From: Rhodanobacteraceae bacterium
Lineage (GTDB): Bacteria; Pseudomonadota; Gammaproteobacteria; Xanthomonadales; SZUA-5
DNA: 64,000 nt
Reading direction: 5' to 3'
Assembly: GCA_024234055.1 (NCBI GenBank)
Contig: JACKOW010000017.1
Coordinates: forward strand, 23,616 to 87,615
Below, one piece after another: positions 9,632 through 17,592 of this stretch; positions within the stretch are counted from its first letter, which is position 1; each line of letters opens with the position of its first letter. Made by a program: the position numbers and the translations under genes. The notes below the pieces were generated by a model that was not told where the DNA came from, did not search any database, and was given only the letters and a program-made list of their open reading frames with translations.

Positions 9632-11080
9632 TCACTGGGTTTGGGTATGGAAGACTTCGAGCGCTTCGGCATAACGCGCCAGCACCACATCGCGACGTAC
9701 CCGGCCGTTGCCCGTCAGCTGCTGGTTTCCGGGCAGGAAGGGCTCATCGGCACGCAGGTAACGGCTGACCCGGGCATAGTCGGGCAGCCCGCGGTTGACC
9801 TCTGCAATCGCCAGATCCAGCGCGACCTCGGACAGATCCGGTCGGCGCGGCACCACAACGGCACTATTGAATTCGCGGGCTTCGCCATCGACGACGGCCT
9901 GGGCGATGTCCGGGTGCTGCATCAGCTCGCTCTCGACCCACTCCGGCGAGACATTGCGACCGAAGGCGGTGATGAAGACATTGCGCCGCCGCCCGTCTAG
10001 CCAGACATAGCCTTGTTCATCGACATGGCCGAGATCCCCGCTGCGATAGATGGGCGGGCGCTCACCCTGCTCGCCCACATAGCCCAGAAACTGGCTCCCG
10101 CCGATGAGAATCTCACCATCGGCATCGACTTCCAGACGCACATGACGAAGCGCTTGCCCCACGCTGCCGGGGCAATTGGCGCCGGGACGATTCAGGCTGA
10201 CCACCGATCCGCACTCGCTCAAGCCATAGCCCTGAAAAACCGGCAGACCGGCTGCCGCATCGAGCAATCGGCCACTGACCCGAGCACCGCCCACGGCACA
10301 GAAACGCAGCGAATCGGGGGCGCTGCCGCCTTGCGCCAGCGCCGCCACCCAGGCCTGCAGCATCTGCGGCACCAGAATCAGACTTTGCGGCCGGTGACGG
10401 TCGATGCACGCGCACAGACGGCCAGCATCCAGCTGCGCTGCACCGATCAAGCCCGTCTCGGCCAGACCCGGCAGTACGATGGGCGCGCCGACATACAGTG
10501 CTGCATAGACACCTGCCACCTGCTCCAGCAGCACTGCCAGTGGCATCAGGCTCAGATGGCGCTGGGGTATCTGGCCCACCAGCGCGTCGACGACGGCCAT
10601 GGCCACCGCATCAAGGTGCTCGGCGGCCAGGCAGACGCCCTTGGGAGCGCCGGTACTGCCGGAGGTAAAAGTCACCAGCGCGGTCGCCGATGGCATCACC
10701 GGCATGGCCTCCGGTACCTGCAAGGGATGCAGGTACAACCCGGCGCCAAGGTCGATCGCCCTCGCCTCCCGGCGTGGACTGATGCAAACGTCGGCGCCCA
10801 CCATCGATTGCGCGTGCTGTACCTGCGCTTCAGTGAAGAAGGGCGGCAGGGGCAGATGCACGGCGCCGATGAGGCGCAAGGCCAGATCCACGGCCACGGC
10901 CTCCACGCTGTTGTCGAGTCGGCTGGCCACTCGCCTGACATCCAGGTGCTGCAGCAATTCGGCGATTCGCTGCACCCGCGACCACAAGGCCTCCCGACTC
11001 CAGGTTCCGGTCGCGTCGATCGCAGCGATCGCCGTGGGTTGCACCCTGGCCTGAATCCGCAGGTGATCGATCAGGTTCAT
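9632..11080 (-). CDS. AMP-forming ligase (ANL superfamily)
   Basis: The product is 482 residues from an ATG at 11080 that overlaps the hemolysin-family stop as ATGA. Adenylate-forming motifs are present: TFTSGSTGAPKG near 160 (A3), GYGLSE near 285, YRSGD near 355 and GRRRNVFITAFGRNVSP near 370. The usual catalytic lysine near the C terminus (GK) appears as GR in LTGNGRVRR. There is no carrier-protein domain. Likely role: activation of a carboxylic (probably fatty) acid as an acyl adenylate for the partner enzymes. ANL membership is clear; the acid and the acceptor (CoA, amine or protein) are not. Confidence 0.88.
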   Translation of the reverse strand: MNLIDHLRIQARVQPTAIAAIDATGTWSREALWSRVQRIAELLQHLDVRRVASRLDNSVEAVAVDLALRLIGAVHLPLPPFFTEAQVQHAQSMVGADVCISPRREARAIDLGAGLYLHPLQVPEAMPVMPSATALVTFTSGSTGAPKGVCLAAEHLDAVAMAVVDALVGQIPQRHLSLMPLAVLLEQVAGVYAALYVGAPIVLPGLAETGLIGAAQLDAGRLCACIDRHRPQSLILVPQMLQAWVAALAQGGSAPDSLRFCAVGGARVSGRLLDAAAGLPVFQGYGLSECGSVVSLNRPGANCPGSVGQALRHVRLEVDADGEILIGGSQFLGYVGEQGERPPIYRSGDLGHVDEQGYVWLDGRRRNVFITAFGRNVSPEWVESELMQHPDIAQAVVDGEAREFNSAVVVPRRPDLSEVALDLAIAEVNRGLPDYARVSRYLRADEPFLPGNQQLTGNGRVRRDVVLARYAEALEVFHTQTQ

Positions 11081-11700
11081 GGGCGGGCCGTCAGCAGGTG
11101 CTGGCCTAGATGCAAGGGACCGCCGATCACCCATGGATCATGCTGGTAATAGCTGCCCCAGGCGGGGGCCATGGATCCCAGTCGCTCGGCCCTTGCCGGT
11201 GCCAGCGCCAGCGGACGAAGCTGGATACGGGCGAACAACTCCCGCAAGGGTGCGGTGGCCACGAACACGGCCCAATCGAGATGGATGCTCTGCAGATAGG
11301 CCGCAATCAGCGGGAAAAATCGTCTGCCAGCGCCGTTGCCCACGCCGCTCAGATGGCCGACTTCCGCGATCTGTGATCGCGCTACCGGTGACGCAAAACG
11401 CTCCGACAACAGCGATTCCACTGGCGCGTCCAGGTACTGTTCGGCAAACAAGGGGCCCTGCCCGGCGCAGCGCAAGCCGGCGGCAGCCTGAATGTTTCCG
11501 TCGGCATCCAACATCGCCAGCAGAAAAGGCATGAAGCTGGCCACTTCAGCGCCATAGCTCTGGCGATAGCGATCGGCGATGAAATGCTCGGCGCGGGCCC
11601 GCAAGGGATGACGGCCATCCACTTGCTCCAGCAAGGCTGGTTGCCCAACTCCGCTTTCGGCGGCCACTCGGATACCGCTGCACGCCCCGCCCCCATCCAT
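11077..11700 (-). CDS. Thermostable-hemolysin family protein (GNAT-like)
   Basis: The 207-residue product resembles the thermostable hemolysin (delta-VPH) family first named in Vibrio: a region around ADRYRQSYGAEVASFMPFLL, then RCAGQGPLFAEQYLD, and a VGHLSGVGNGAGRRFFPLIAA loop. The family is related to the GNAT/autoinducer-synthase fold, so an acyltransferase role is more plausible than a toxin. There is no signal peptide. It is the first gene of a five-gene unit, overlapping the ligase by ATGA. The start at 11700 is the first ATG; no strong ribosome site is visible. The hemolysin name should not be read as a proven activity. Confidence 0.8.
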   Translation of the reverse strand: MDGGGACSGIRVAAESGVGQPALLEQVDGRHPLRARAEHFIADRYRQSYGAEVASFMPFLLAMLDADGNIQAAAGLRCAGQGPLFAEQYLDAPVESLLSERFASPVARSQIAEVGHLSGVGNGAGRRFFPLIAAYLQSIHLDWAVFVATAPLRELFARIQLRPLALAPARAERLGSMAPAWGSYYQHDPWVIGGPLHLGQHLLTARP

Positions 11701-12015
11701 CTTCGCGTCTCCGCTCGCTGATGGCCCTCAAGCTAGGTAGCGGTGCTTAAGCCGGACTTAGTGAATAGTTAGTCAGTAGCTAAGGGAGGGTAAAGCGGGG
11801 GTTAACCGGCGTTGTTTCGGGGCCTGGGTGCAAAGCGCCGATGAATGAGCTCTGTCCGCAACCCGAGGCTGGATGACCGCAGTACAGCCTGGCGGTGTCT
11901 TTTGGCCGGGGAAAACTGGAGAGATGAACAAGATTAGAGCAGCGTCGCTGGCGGTGTGCCGGTGCTTCGGGCAGAATGCGCGGCCTTGAGCCCATCTGGC
12001 CCTGTGATACCCCGA
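11701..12015. other. Divergent promoter region between the cassette and infA
   Basis: These 315 bases separate divergent transcription units. At 11757-11784 is an AT-rich patch with an imperfect palindrome (CTTAG...CTAAG) unlike its GC-rich surroundings, a plausible promoter or operator site for the hemolysin-family operon. No gene or known repeat family was seen. Confidence 0.4.
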
Positions 12016-12234
12016 ATGTCCAAAGAAGATCATATCGAGATGGAAGGCACGGTCCTCGAGACCCTGCCCAACACCATGTTCCGCGTGCAGCTGGAGAATG
12101 GGCATGTCATTACCGCCCACATTTCCGGTCGTATGCGCAAGAACTACATCCGCATCCTGACCGGCGACAAGGTCAAGATCGAGATGACCCCCTACGACCT
12201 GAGCAAGGGTCGCATCACCTTCAGGCAGAAGTAA
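12016..12234 (+). CDS. infA: Translation initiation factor IF-1
   Basis: IF-1 binds the ribosomal A site during initiation. The 72-residue product is a single OB-fold domain nearly identical to the standard sequence, with the hallmark stretches VLETLPNTMFRVQLENGH and AHISGRMRKNYIRILTGDKV. An in-frame ATG at 11956 would add 20 non-conserved residues; 12016 gives the canonical length. As in many gammaproteobacteria it lies next to clpA, in convergent orientation. Confidence 0.97.
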   Translation: MSKEDHIEMEGTVLETLPNTMFRVQLENGHVITAHISGRMRKNYIRILTGDKVKIEMTPYDLSKGRITFRQK

Positions 12235-12349
12235 TTCCCCAGCAGCAGCGCAAGCACCGCTCCATCAGAGCAGCGCTGTGCGAGGCTCTTGTAGTGCCGA
12301 GCTTGCTCGGCAGGGTGGCGCGGCAGGGTCTGCGCGATCTTGGCAGATG

Positions 12350-12404
12350 CAGACTTGTCTGGACCCTCTCCCCCAGGCTGAGCAAAAGCGTCCAGACAAG
12401 TCTG
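12350..12404. repeat. Hairpin with exact 15-bp arms (CAGACTTGTCTGGAC)
   Basis: CAGACTTGTCTGGAC (12350-12364) is exactly inverted at 12390-12404, with a 25-base loop. The right arm also contains the palindrome TCCAGACAAGTCTGGA. Related words occur at 52569 and 53217. It sits in the 264-base convergent infA-clpA gap with further inverted pairs (GCCGAGCTTGCTCGGC near 12297; GGAGCAAGCTCC near 12448), so it may slow or end transcription. There is no T tract. Confidence 0.8.
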
Positions 12405-12498
12405 GATCCACCAAAGCCCGGCAGCAGCACAAGCCCAGCCAAAGCAGCGGAGCAAGCTCCGCTCTACCGGAGCCGGAGCTTGCTCGACCTTGTCGCAG

Positions 12499-14778
12499 CT
12501 ACACCACGGCCGCGTCAGCTGCTTCCGGGGCTGCGGCTTCGGTGGTGACCGACAACTGCTCATCGAGCATGGCCACCGTCACCTTGCCACCACCGACCAG
12601 TGCGCCAAACAGCAGCTCGTCCGCCAGCTTGCGCTTGATGTGATCCTGGATCACGCGAGCCATCGGCCGGGCACCCATCTGCGGGTCGAAACCCTTGTCG
12701 GCCAACCAGCCTCGGGCGCTTTCGTCCACGCTCAAGGCCACATGCTTGTCGGCCAGCTGCGACTCCAGTTCTATGATGAACTTGTCGACCACGCGCAGGA
12801 TGGTGGCGCGATCAAGCGCCGTGAACTGGATGATGGCGTCTAGCCGATTGCGGAACTCGGGCGTGAAGCCCCGGCGGATGATTTCCATCGCATCGGTGGA
12901 ATGATCCTGCTCAACGAAGCCCATGCTCCGCCGCGCTGCCTGTGAGGCGCCGGCATTGGTGGTCATCACCAGCACCACATTGCGGAAATTGGCTTCCCGA
13001 CCGTTGGTGTCGGTGAGCACGCCACGGTCCATCACCTGCAGCAGCAGGTTGAACACATCCGGATGCGCCTTTTCGATCTCATCGAGCAGCAATACCGCAT
13101 GCGGATGCTTGGTTACCGCCTCGGTCAGCAATCCGCCCTGATCAAAGCCGACATAGCCCGGAGGTGCGCCGACCAGGCGCGACACCGTGTGCGCTTCCAT
13201 GTACTCGGACATGTCGAAGCGGATCAGTTCGATGCCGAGGATCATCGCCAGCTGGCGCGTGACCTCGGTCTTGCCGACGCCGGTGGGGCCTGCGAACAGG
13301 AAGGAGCCGATCGGCTTGTTGGGATCGCCCAGACCCGAACGCGACATCTTGATCGCGGCGGTGAGCACATCGATGGCCTCTTCCTGACCGAAGACCACCA
13401 TCTTCAGGTTGCGGTCGAGATTGCGCAGCACATCCTTGTCGGAGGCTGACACATGCTTGGCCGGGATCCGCGCCATCTTGGCCACGATGTACTCGACTTC
13501 CTCGGTATCGATGACACGCTTGCGCTTGTCCTCGGTGAGCAGGCGCTGGCGGGCGCCAGCCTCGTCGATGACATCGATGGCCTTGTCCGGCAGGAAGCGG
13601 TCGTGGATATGCTTGACCGACAGATCCACCGCGGCCTTCAGCGCTTCCGGCGCGTACTCGACCTGATGATGTTCCTCGAAGCGTGACTTCAGACCACGCA
13701 GGATCTCGATGGTGTCGGCGATGGTCGGCTCGACCACATCGATCTTCTGGAAGCGCCGGGTCAGTGCCCGGTCCTTCTCGAAGATGCCGCGGAATTCCTG
13801 GAAGGTGGTGGAGCCGATGCAACGCATCTCACCGGAGCCCAGCAGCGGCTTGATCAGATTGCTGGCATCCATGACCCCGCCCGAGGCCGAACCGGCACCG
13901 ATGATGGTGTGGATCTCGTCGATGAACAGAATGGCCTTGGGAATGCGCTTGAGTTCGGCAACCACCTGCTTGAGACGCTTCTCGAAATCACCGCGGTACT
14001 TGGTGCCGGCCACCAGCGCGCCCAGATCCAGCGAGAAGATCACCGCATCCTTGAGCACTTCAGGCACGTCTTCATCGACGATGCGCTTGGCCAGGCCTTC
14101 GGCCAGCGCGGTCTTGCCGACGCCGGCCTCGCCCACGTACAGCGGATTGTTCTTGCGACGACGGCAGAGCACCTGGATGGTGCGCTCGATCTCGTCGGCG
14201 CGGCCGATCAGCGGGTCGATCTTGCCCTGGCGCGCCTGCTCGTTCAGGTTGCTGGCATAGGCCTGCAGGGCGCTCTGCTTCTCGCCCTCGCCGGCCCCAT
14301 CGGCCTCGCGATCACCACCGGACTCGCCGCGCACCGGATCCTGCGGAATCTTGGCAATACCGTGGGAAATGTAATTGACCACATCCAGCCGGGTGATGTC
14401 CTGCTTCTGCAGCAGATAGGCCGCGTGCGAGTCCTTCTCGCCGAAGATGGCCACCAGCACATTGGCGCCGGTTACCTCCTTCTTGCCCGAGGACTGCACG
14501 TGGTAGACAGCCCGCTGCAGCACGCGCTGGAAGCCCAGCGTGGGCTGGGTGTCGCGCTCGTCATCGGCCGGCAACATTGGCACGGTCTCTTCGATGATCG
14601 AACGGGTCTCATCGGAGAGCTTGCCGAGGTCGGCTCCGCAGGCCTTGAGCACCTGGGCCGCAGAGGGATTTTCGATCAGCGCGAGCAACAGATGCTCGAC
14701 GGTCATGAATTCATGCCGTTTCGCCCGAGCTTCCTTGTAGCTCTGACTGATGGTCAGTTCCAGGTCCTTGCTGAACAT
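12499..14778 (-). CDS. clpA: ATP-dependent Clp protease ATP-binding subunit ClpA
   Basis: ClpA is the hexameric AAA+ unfoldase that feeds ClpP. The 759-residue product has the standard length: N domain (1-145), D1 with Walker A GEAGVGKTAL near 215 and DEIHTIIGAG near 285, and D2 with GPTGVGKTEV near 495 and LLLDEIEKAHPDVFN. The ClpP-binding loop is present as IGL-like FIIELESQLADK-adjacent sequence only by inference. It follows clpS by 100 bases, the usual order. The C-terminal tail is alanine-rich. Confidence 0.97.
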   Translation of the reverse strand: MFSKDLELTISQSYKEARAKRHEFMTVEHLLLALIENPSAAQVLKACGADLGKLSDETRSIIEETVPMLPADDERDTQPTLGFQRVLQRAVYHVQSSGKKEVTGANVLVAIFGEKDSHAAYLLQKQDITRLDVVNYISHGIAKIPQDPVRGESGGDREADGAGEGEKQSALQAYASNLNEQARQGKIDPLIGRADEIERTIQVLCRRRKNNPLYVGEAGVGKTALAEGLAKRIVDEDVPEVLKDAVIFSLDLGALVAGTKYRGDFEKRLKQVVAELKRIPKAILFIDEIHTIIGAGSASGGVMDASNLIKPLLGSGEMRCIGSTTFQEFRGIFEKDRALTRRFQKIDVVEPTIADTIEILRGLKSRFEEHHQVEYAPEALKAAVDLSVKHIHDRFLPDKAIDVIDEAGARQRLLTEDKRKRVIDTEEVEYIVAKMARIPAKHVSASDKDVLRNLDRNLKMVVFGQEEAIDVLTAAIKMSRSGLGDPNKPIGSFLFAGPTGVGKTEVTRQLAMILGIELIRFDMSEYMEAHTVSRLVGAPPGYVGFDQGGLLTEAVTKHPHAVLLLDEIEKAHPDVFNLLLQVMDRGVLTDTNGREANFRNVVLVMTTNAGASQAARRSMGFVEQDHSTDAMEIIRRGFTPEFRNRLDAIIQFTALDRATILRVVDKFIIELESQLADKHVALSVDESARGWLADKGFDPQMGARPMARVIQDHIKRKLADELLFGALVGGGKVTVAMLDEQLSVTTEAAAPEAADAAVV

Positions 14779-14878
14779 GGACGTCTGCTCCTTCTGCGCC
14801 TTGCGCTTAGTGTTTCTACCACATGGCCCCGCAAATACCTGAAATCAAGCGTGACTAATGTGACCGTTCACTCCCTTG

Positions 14879-15205
14879 TCAGGCCTCTTCCATTGCGCAC
14901 ATCAGGGGATGTTGATGGGCACGGGAGAAAGCGTTGACCTGGGCCACCTTGGTATCTGCCACGTCGCGTGTGAACACGCCGCACACGCCCTTGCCCTGGG
15001 TGTGCACATGCAGCATCACACGGGTCGCGTTTTCCCGCGACATGGCAAAAAACGTCTCCAGCACGATGACCACGAACTCCATCGGCGTGTAGTCGTCGTT
15101 CAGGATCACCACCTTGAACATCGGTGGCTTTTCCAGTTCCGGACGCGATTCCTGGACCAGCAGGTCCTGATCGTCGCGCAGATCGGTTTTAGAGTCCTCG
15201 CTCAT
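14879..15205 (-). CDS. clpS: ATP-dependent Clp protease adaptor ClpS
   Basis: ClpS delivers N-degron substrates to ClpAP. The core is highly conserved: VVILNDDYTPMEFVVIVLE (N-degron pocket), HVHTQGKGVCGVFTRDVADT and QVNAFSRAHQHPL. ATG at 15205 gives 108 residues, close to the E. coli length; a GTG at 15235 would add ten. Neither has a strong ribosome site. It is upstream of clpA on the same strand. Confidence 0.95.
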   Translation of the reverse strand: MSEDSKTDLRDDQDLLVQESRPELEKPPMFKVVILNDDYTPMEFVVIVLETFFAMSRENATRVMLHVHTQGKGVCGVFTRDVADTKVAQVNAFSRAHQHPLMCAMEEA

Positions 15206-15310
15206 GGCGTCAGATTGCGCATCCGCTGCATACACTAGATGCTAGACAGTATATCCAGCTGAACCGCCTGTCGCCGGTCAGTGTGCACTTCAGACCTTCA
15301 GCCAACGAAG

Positions 15311-15763
15311 ATGACTCCCGAGATTTCGCTGCCGCGCATCACCGTAGCCGCCATTGTGCCCGATGGCGATCGCTATCTCCTGGTCGAGGAGCGCAGCGAG
15401 GGCCAGACCGTGCTCAACCAGCCCGCCGGCCACCTGGATCCCGGCGAAACCCTGATCGCCGCCGTGATCCGGGAAACCCTGGAGGAGAGCGCCTGGGATG
15501 TGGAGCCGGCGGGACTGATCGGCATCTACCAGCTGGTTCTGCCCCACGTGCACTATGTGCGCATGGCCTTCCTCTGCCACCCGCTCCGGCACCATCCAGA
15601 GCGCGCTCTGGACACCGACATCCTGCGCACGCACTGGATGACCCGCGCCGAGCTCGCCAGCGGTGCCATCGCCCATCGCAGCCCACTGGTGCTGCGCTGC
15701 ATCGACGATCACCAGCAAGGCCGTCTGTGGCCGCTGGAGCAGATTGTGGAGCCGGTACGGTGA
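15311..15763 (+). CDS. nudJ: Nudix hydrolase, NudJ-like
   Basis: A 150-residue Nudix protein. The box reads G-HLDPG-E-TLIAAVI-RE-TL-EE-SA, matching GX5EX7REUXEEXGU except that the final glycine is alanine. NudJ hydrolyses nucleoside and thiamine pyrophosphates in E. coli and lies directly before mnmA there, as here. ATG at 15311 follows GAAG; a longer start at 15281 is possible. The identity as NudJ rests on the gene order and general length; substrate range is not visible. Confidence 0.85.
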   Translation: MTPEISLPRITVAAIVPDGDRYLLVEERSEGQTVLNQPAGHLDPGETLIAAVIRETLEESAWDVEPAGLIGIYQLVLPHVHYVRMAFLCHPLRHHPERALDTDILRTHWMTRAELASGAIAHRSPLVLRCIDDHQQGRLWPLEQIVEPVR

Positions 15764-16073
15764 AGCGGTTGTCGGTTGCCGGTTGTCAGTTGTCGGTAGG
15801 GCGGAACCCGCCCACGAGATCATCTGCTTGTGCGACACGCTCACACAGGCGGATTCCGCCATCGGCGAAGCAGCAGGACAACGGCCACGCCATCGAACCG
15901 CGGCTGAGCAGGCATGTGCGTCGGGGCAGCTGCGTGCAGGAACGTAAGGTGGAAGCGCCGCAGGCGATTCCACCTTGGCAGGATTCTCGCGGGTCGGGTT
16001 GGCGGAATCCGCTGCGTGGGTTCCGCGCTGCGGCCCTGCCTTCCAGCAACCGACAACCGACAGCCGTCAACCG
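15764..16073. repeat. Element with inverted heptamer arms between nudJ and mnmA
   Basis: The gap is bounded by GGTTGTCGGTTGCCGGTTGT (15769 on) and its inverse CAACCGACAACCGACAGCC (16048 on), both built from TTGTCGG/CCGACAA heptamers. Inside are smaller inverted pairs: AAGGTGGAA / TTCCACCTT (about 15947 and 15974) and GGGCGGAACCCGCCC at 15799. The right arm ends three bases before the mnmA start codon. Confidence 0.8.
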
Positions 16074-17189
16074 ATGAACAGCCCGCGCGTATTGGTCGGC
16101 CTATCCGGGGGCGTCGATTCCTCGGTGACCGCCTTGCTGTTGAAGCAGGCCGGCCGCGAGGTCGGCGGCTTGTTCATGAAGAACTGGGAAGAGGACGATG
16201 CCAGCGGCGTCTGTCCCGCCGAAGCCGATGCCGCAGATGCCCGTGCCATTGCCGAGCTGCTGGGCATTCCCTTCCACGGTCGCAACTTCGCGGCCGAGTA
16301 TTGGGACGGCGTGTTCGAGCACTTCCTGGCTGAACTGAAGGCCGGGCGCACCCCGAATCCAGACATCCTCTGCAACCGCGAGGTCAAGTTCAAGACCTTT
16401 GTGGAGCATGCCGAGGACCTGGGCTACGAGCGCATCGCCACTGGCCACTACGCCCGGCTCCGTCAGCGCAACGGCCTGGTTCAACTCTTGCGCGGCGCCG
16501 ATTCGAACAAGGATCAGAGCTATTTCCTGCATGCGCTGGATCAGCAACAGCTGGGCGTGGCCGAATTCCCGATCGGCCATCTGGCCAAGCCCGAGGTGCG
16601 GCGCCTCGCTACCGAGGCCGGCTTGCCTACCCACGCCAAGCGTGACTCCACCGGCATCTGCTTCATCGGCGAACGCAATTTCGACCCCTTCATCGCCCGT
16701 TATCTGGCGCCCGATCCCGGCCCCATGCGCACGCCCGAGGGCGAACTCATCGGCGAGCACCGCGGACTGCATTTCTACACTGTCGGCCAGCGCGGCGGCC
16801 TCAATATCGGCGGCCGCAAGGGTGGCAGCGGCGAGCCTTGGTTCGTGGCGGCCAAATCAGTGTCCGACAACACCTTGATCGTGGTCCAGGGCGACCACCC
16901 GGCCCTCTACGGCCAGCGCCTGCAGACCGAGGCCGTCAACTGGATCGCGGGCGAAGCACCATCCACTGCGTTTCGCTGCACCGCCAGAATTCGCTATCGA
17001 CAGCAGGATCAGGACTGCCTGGTGCGGGTAATGGATCCGGTTTTCGGCACCGTCGAGGTGCAGTTCGACCAGCCACAACGCGCGATCACCGCCGGCCAGT
17101 CGGTGGTCTTCTACCAGGGCGAAGTGTGCCTGGGCGGCGGCGTGATTGCGCTGAGCGATGGCTATCTGGGCGGCTTGCCGGCCGTGTAG
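16074..17189 (+). CDS. mnmA: tRNA-specific 2-thiouridylase
   Basis: MnmA thiolates U34 of tRNA-Lys, -Glu and -Gln using sulfur relayed by Tus proteins. The 371-residue product shows the PP-loop SGGVDSSV (about 11-18), the catalytic cysteines in NPDILCNREVKFK (near 102) and STGICFIGERNF (near 199), and the ATGHYARL and DSNKDQSYFLH motifs. ATG at 16074 gives the canonical N terminus. No Shine-Dalgarno sequence is present because a heptamer repeat runs up to the start; an in-frame ATG at 15975 would add 33 repeat-encoded residues. Confidence 0.96.
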   Translation: MNSPRVLVGLSGGVDSSVTALLLKQAGREVGGLFMKNWEEDDASGVCPAEADAADARAIAELLGIPFHGRNFAAEYWDGVFEHFLAELKAGRTPNPDILCNREVKFKTFVEHAEDLGYERIATGHYARLRQRNGLVQLLRGADSNKDQSYFLHALDQQQLGVAEFPIGHLAKPEVRRLATEAGLPTHAKRDSTGICFIGERNFDPFIARYLAPDPGPMRTPEGELIGEHRGLHFYTVGQRGGLNIGGRKGGSGEPWFVAAKSVSDNTLIVVQGDHPALYGQRLQTEAVNWIAGEAPSTAFRCTARIRYRQQDQDCLVRVMDPVFGTVEVQFDQPQRAITAGQSVVFYQGEVCLGGGVIALSDGYLGGLPAV

Positions 17190-17266
17190 GAGCGACCTTG
17201 CGTCGCGACCAGTCCCGCGGTCCAATCGCAGCAGTGCGTGCGCGAATTCGCGACGAAAGGCATTCA

Positions 17267-17364
17267 ACGCGGAGAACGCAGAGACACGCGGAGAACGCAG
17301 AGAAAACAACGATTGCCTCTGCCTTTCTGAGTGTTCTCTCTGCTTTTCCTCTGCGTTCTCTGCG
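17267..17364. repeat. Inverted element with CGCAGAGAA-type tandem arms
   Basis: ACGCGGAGAACGCAGAGACA and ACGCGGAGAACGCAGAGAAA (17267-17306) are answered in inverse by TCTCTCTGCTTTTCCTCTGC GTTCTCTGCG (17335-17364). The arms are 9-10-base tandem units. Relatives lie at 5611-5890 and 22972-23079. Confidence 0.8.
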
Positions 17365-17444
17365 AAAGGATCTTGACTGCAGCCCACCTCGTTTCCCGGT
17401 TTTCGCGAGGCAAGACCGGTCGCGACGCGAGGTCGCTCCTACCG

Positions 17445-17592
17445 ATCGCGGACGAAGTCCGCTCCCACAGGCGGCGAGGCGATCGCGGACGAAATCCGCT
17501 CTCACAAGCGGCGCGGGCGATCGCGGACGAAGTCCGCTCCCACAGGCGGCGCGGGCAATCGCGGACGAAGTCCGCTCCCACAGGGGGCGTGC
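17445..17592. repeat. Four tandem 37/38-bp units with ATCGCGGACGAAGTCCGCTC
   Basis: Units start at 17445, 17482, 17520 and 17558. Each contains the palindrome GCGGACGAAGTCCGC followed by TCCCACAGGCGGC. The last runs into the lptB stop. Single copies of the same hairpin occur at 22795, 29712 and 34176. Confidence 0.95.

Larger units (their letters stand above)
17190..17592. other. Repeat-filled gap between mnmA and lptB
   Basis: This convergent gap has no gene. In order: a GTAGGAGCGACCTTGCGTCG hairpin overlapping the mnmA stop (17187), an inverted CGCAGAGAAC-type element (17267-17364), an inverted GTAGGAGCGACC unit (about 17418-17440) and four tandem 37/38-bp units (17445-17592). Confidence 0.9.

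Noticed and set aside
11077..11700. Haemolytic toxin
   Set aside because: The family name is historical; there is no signal peptide and the genes around it are metabolic enzymes.
17445..17592. Possible CRISPR array
   Set aside because: The four units are contiguous 37/38-bp tandem copies without unique spacers, and no cas genes are nearby.
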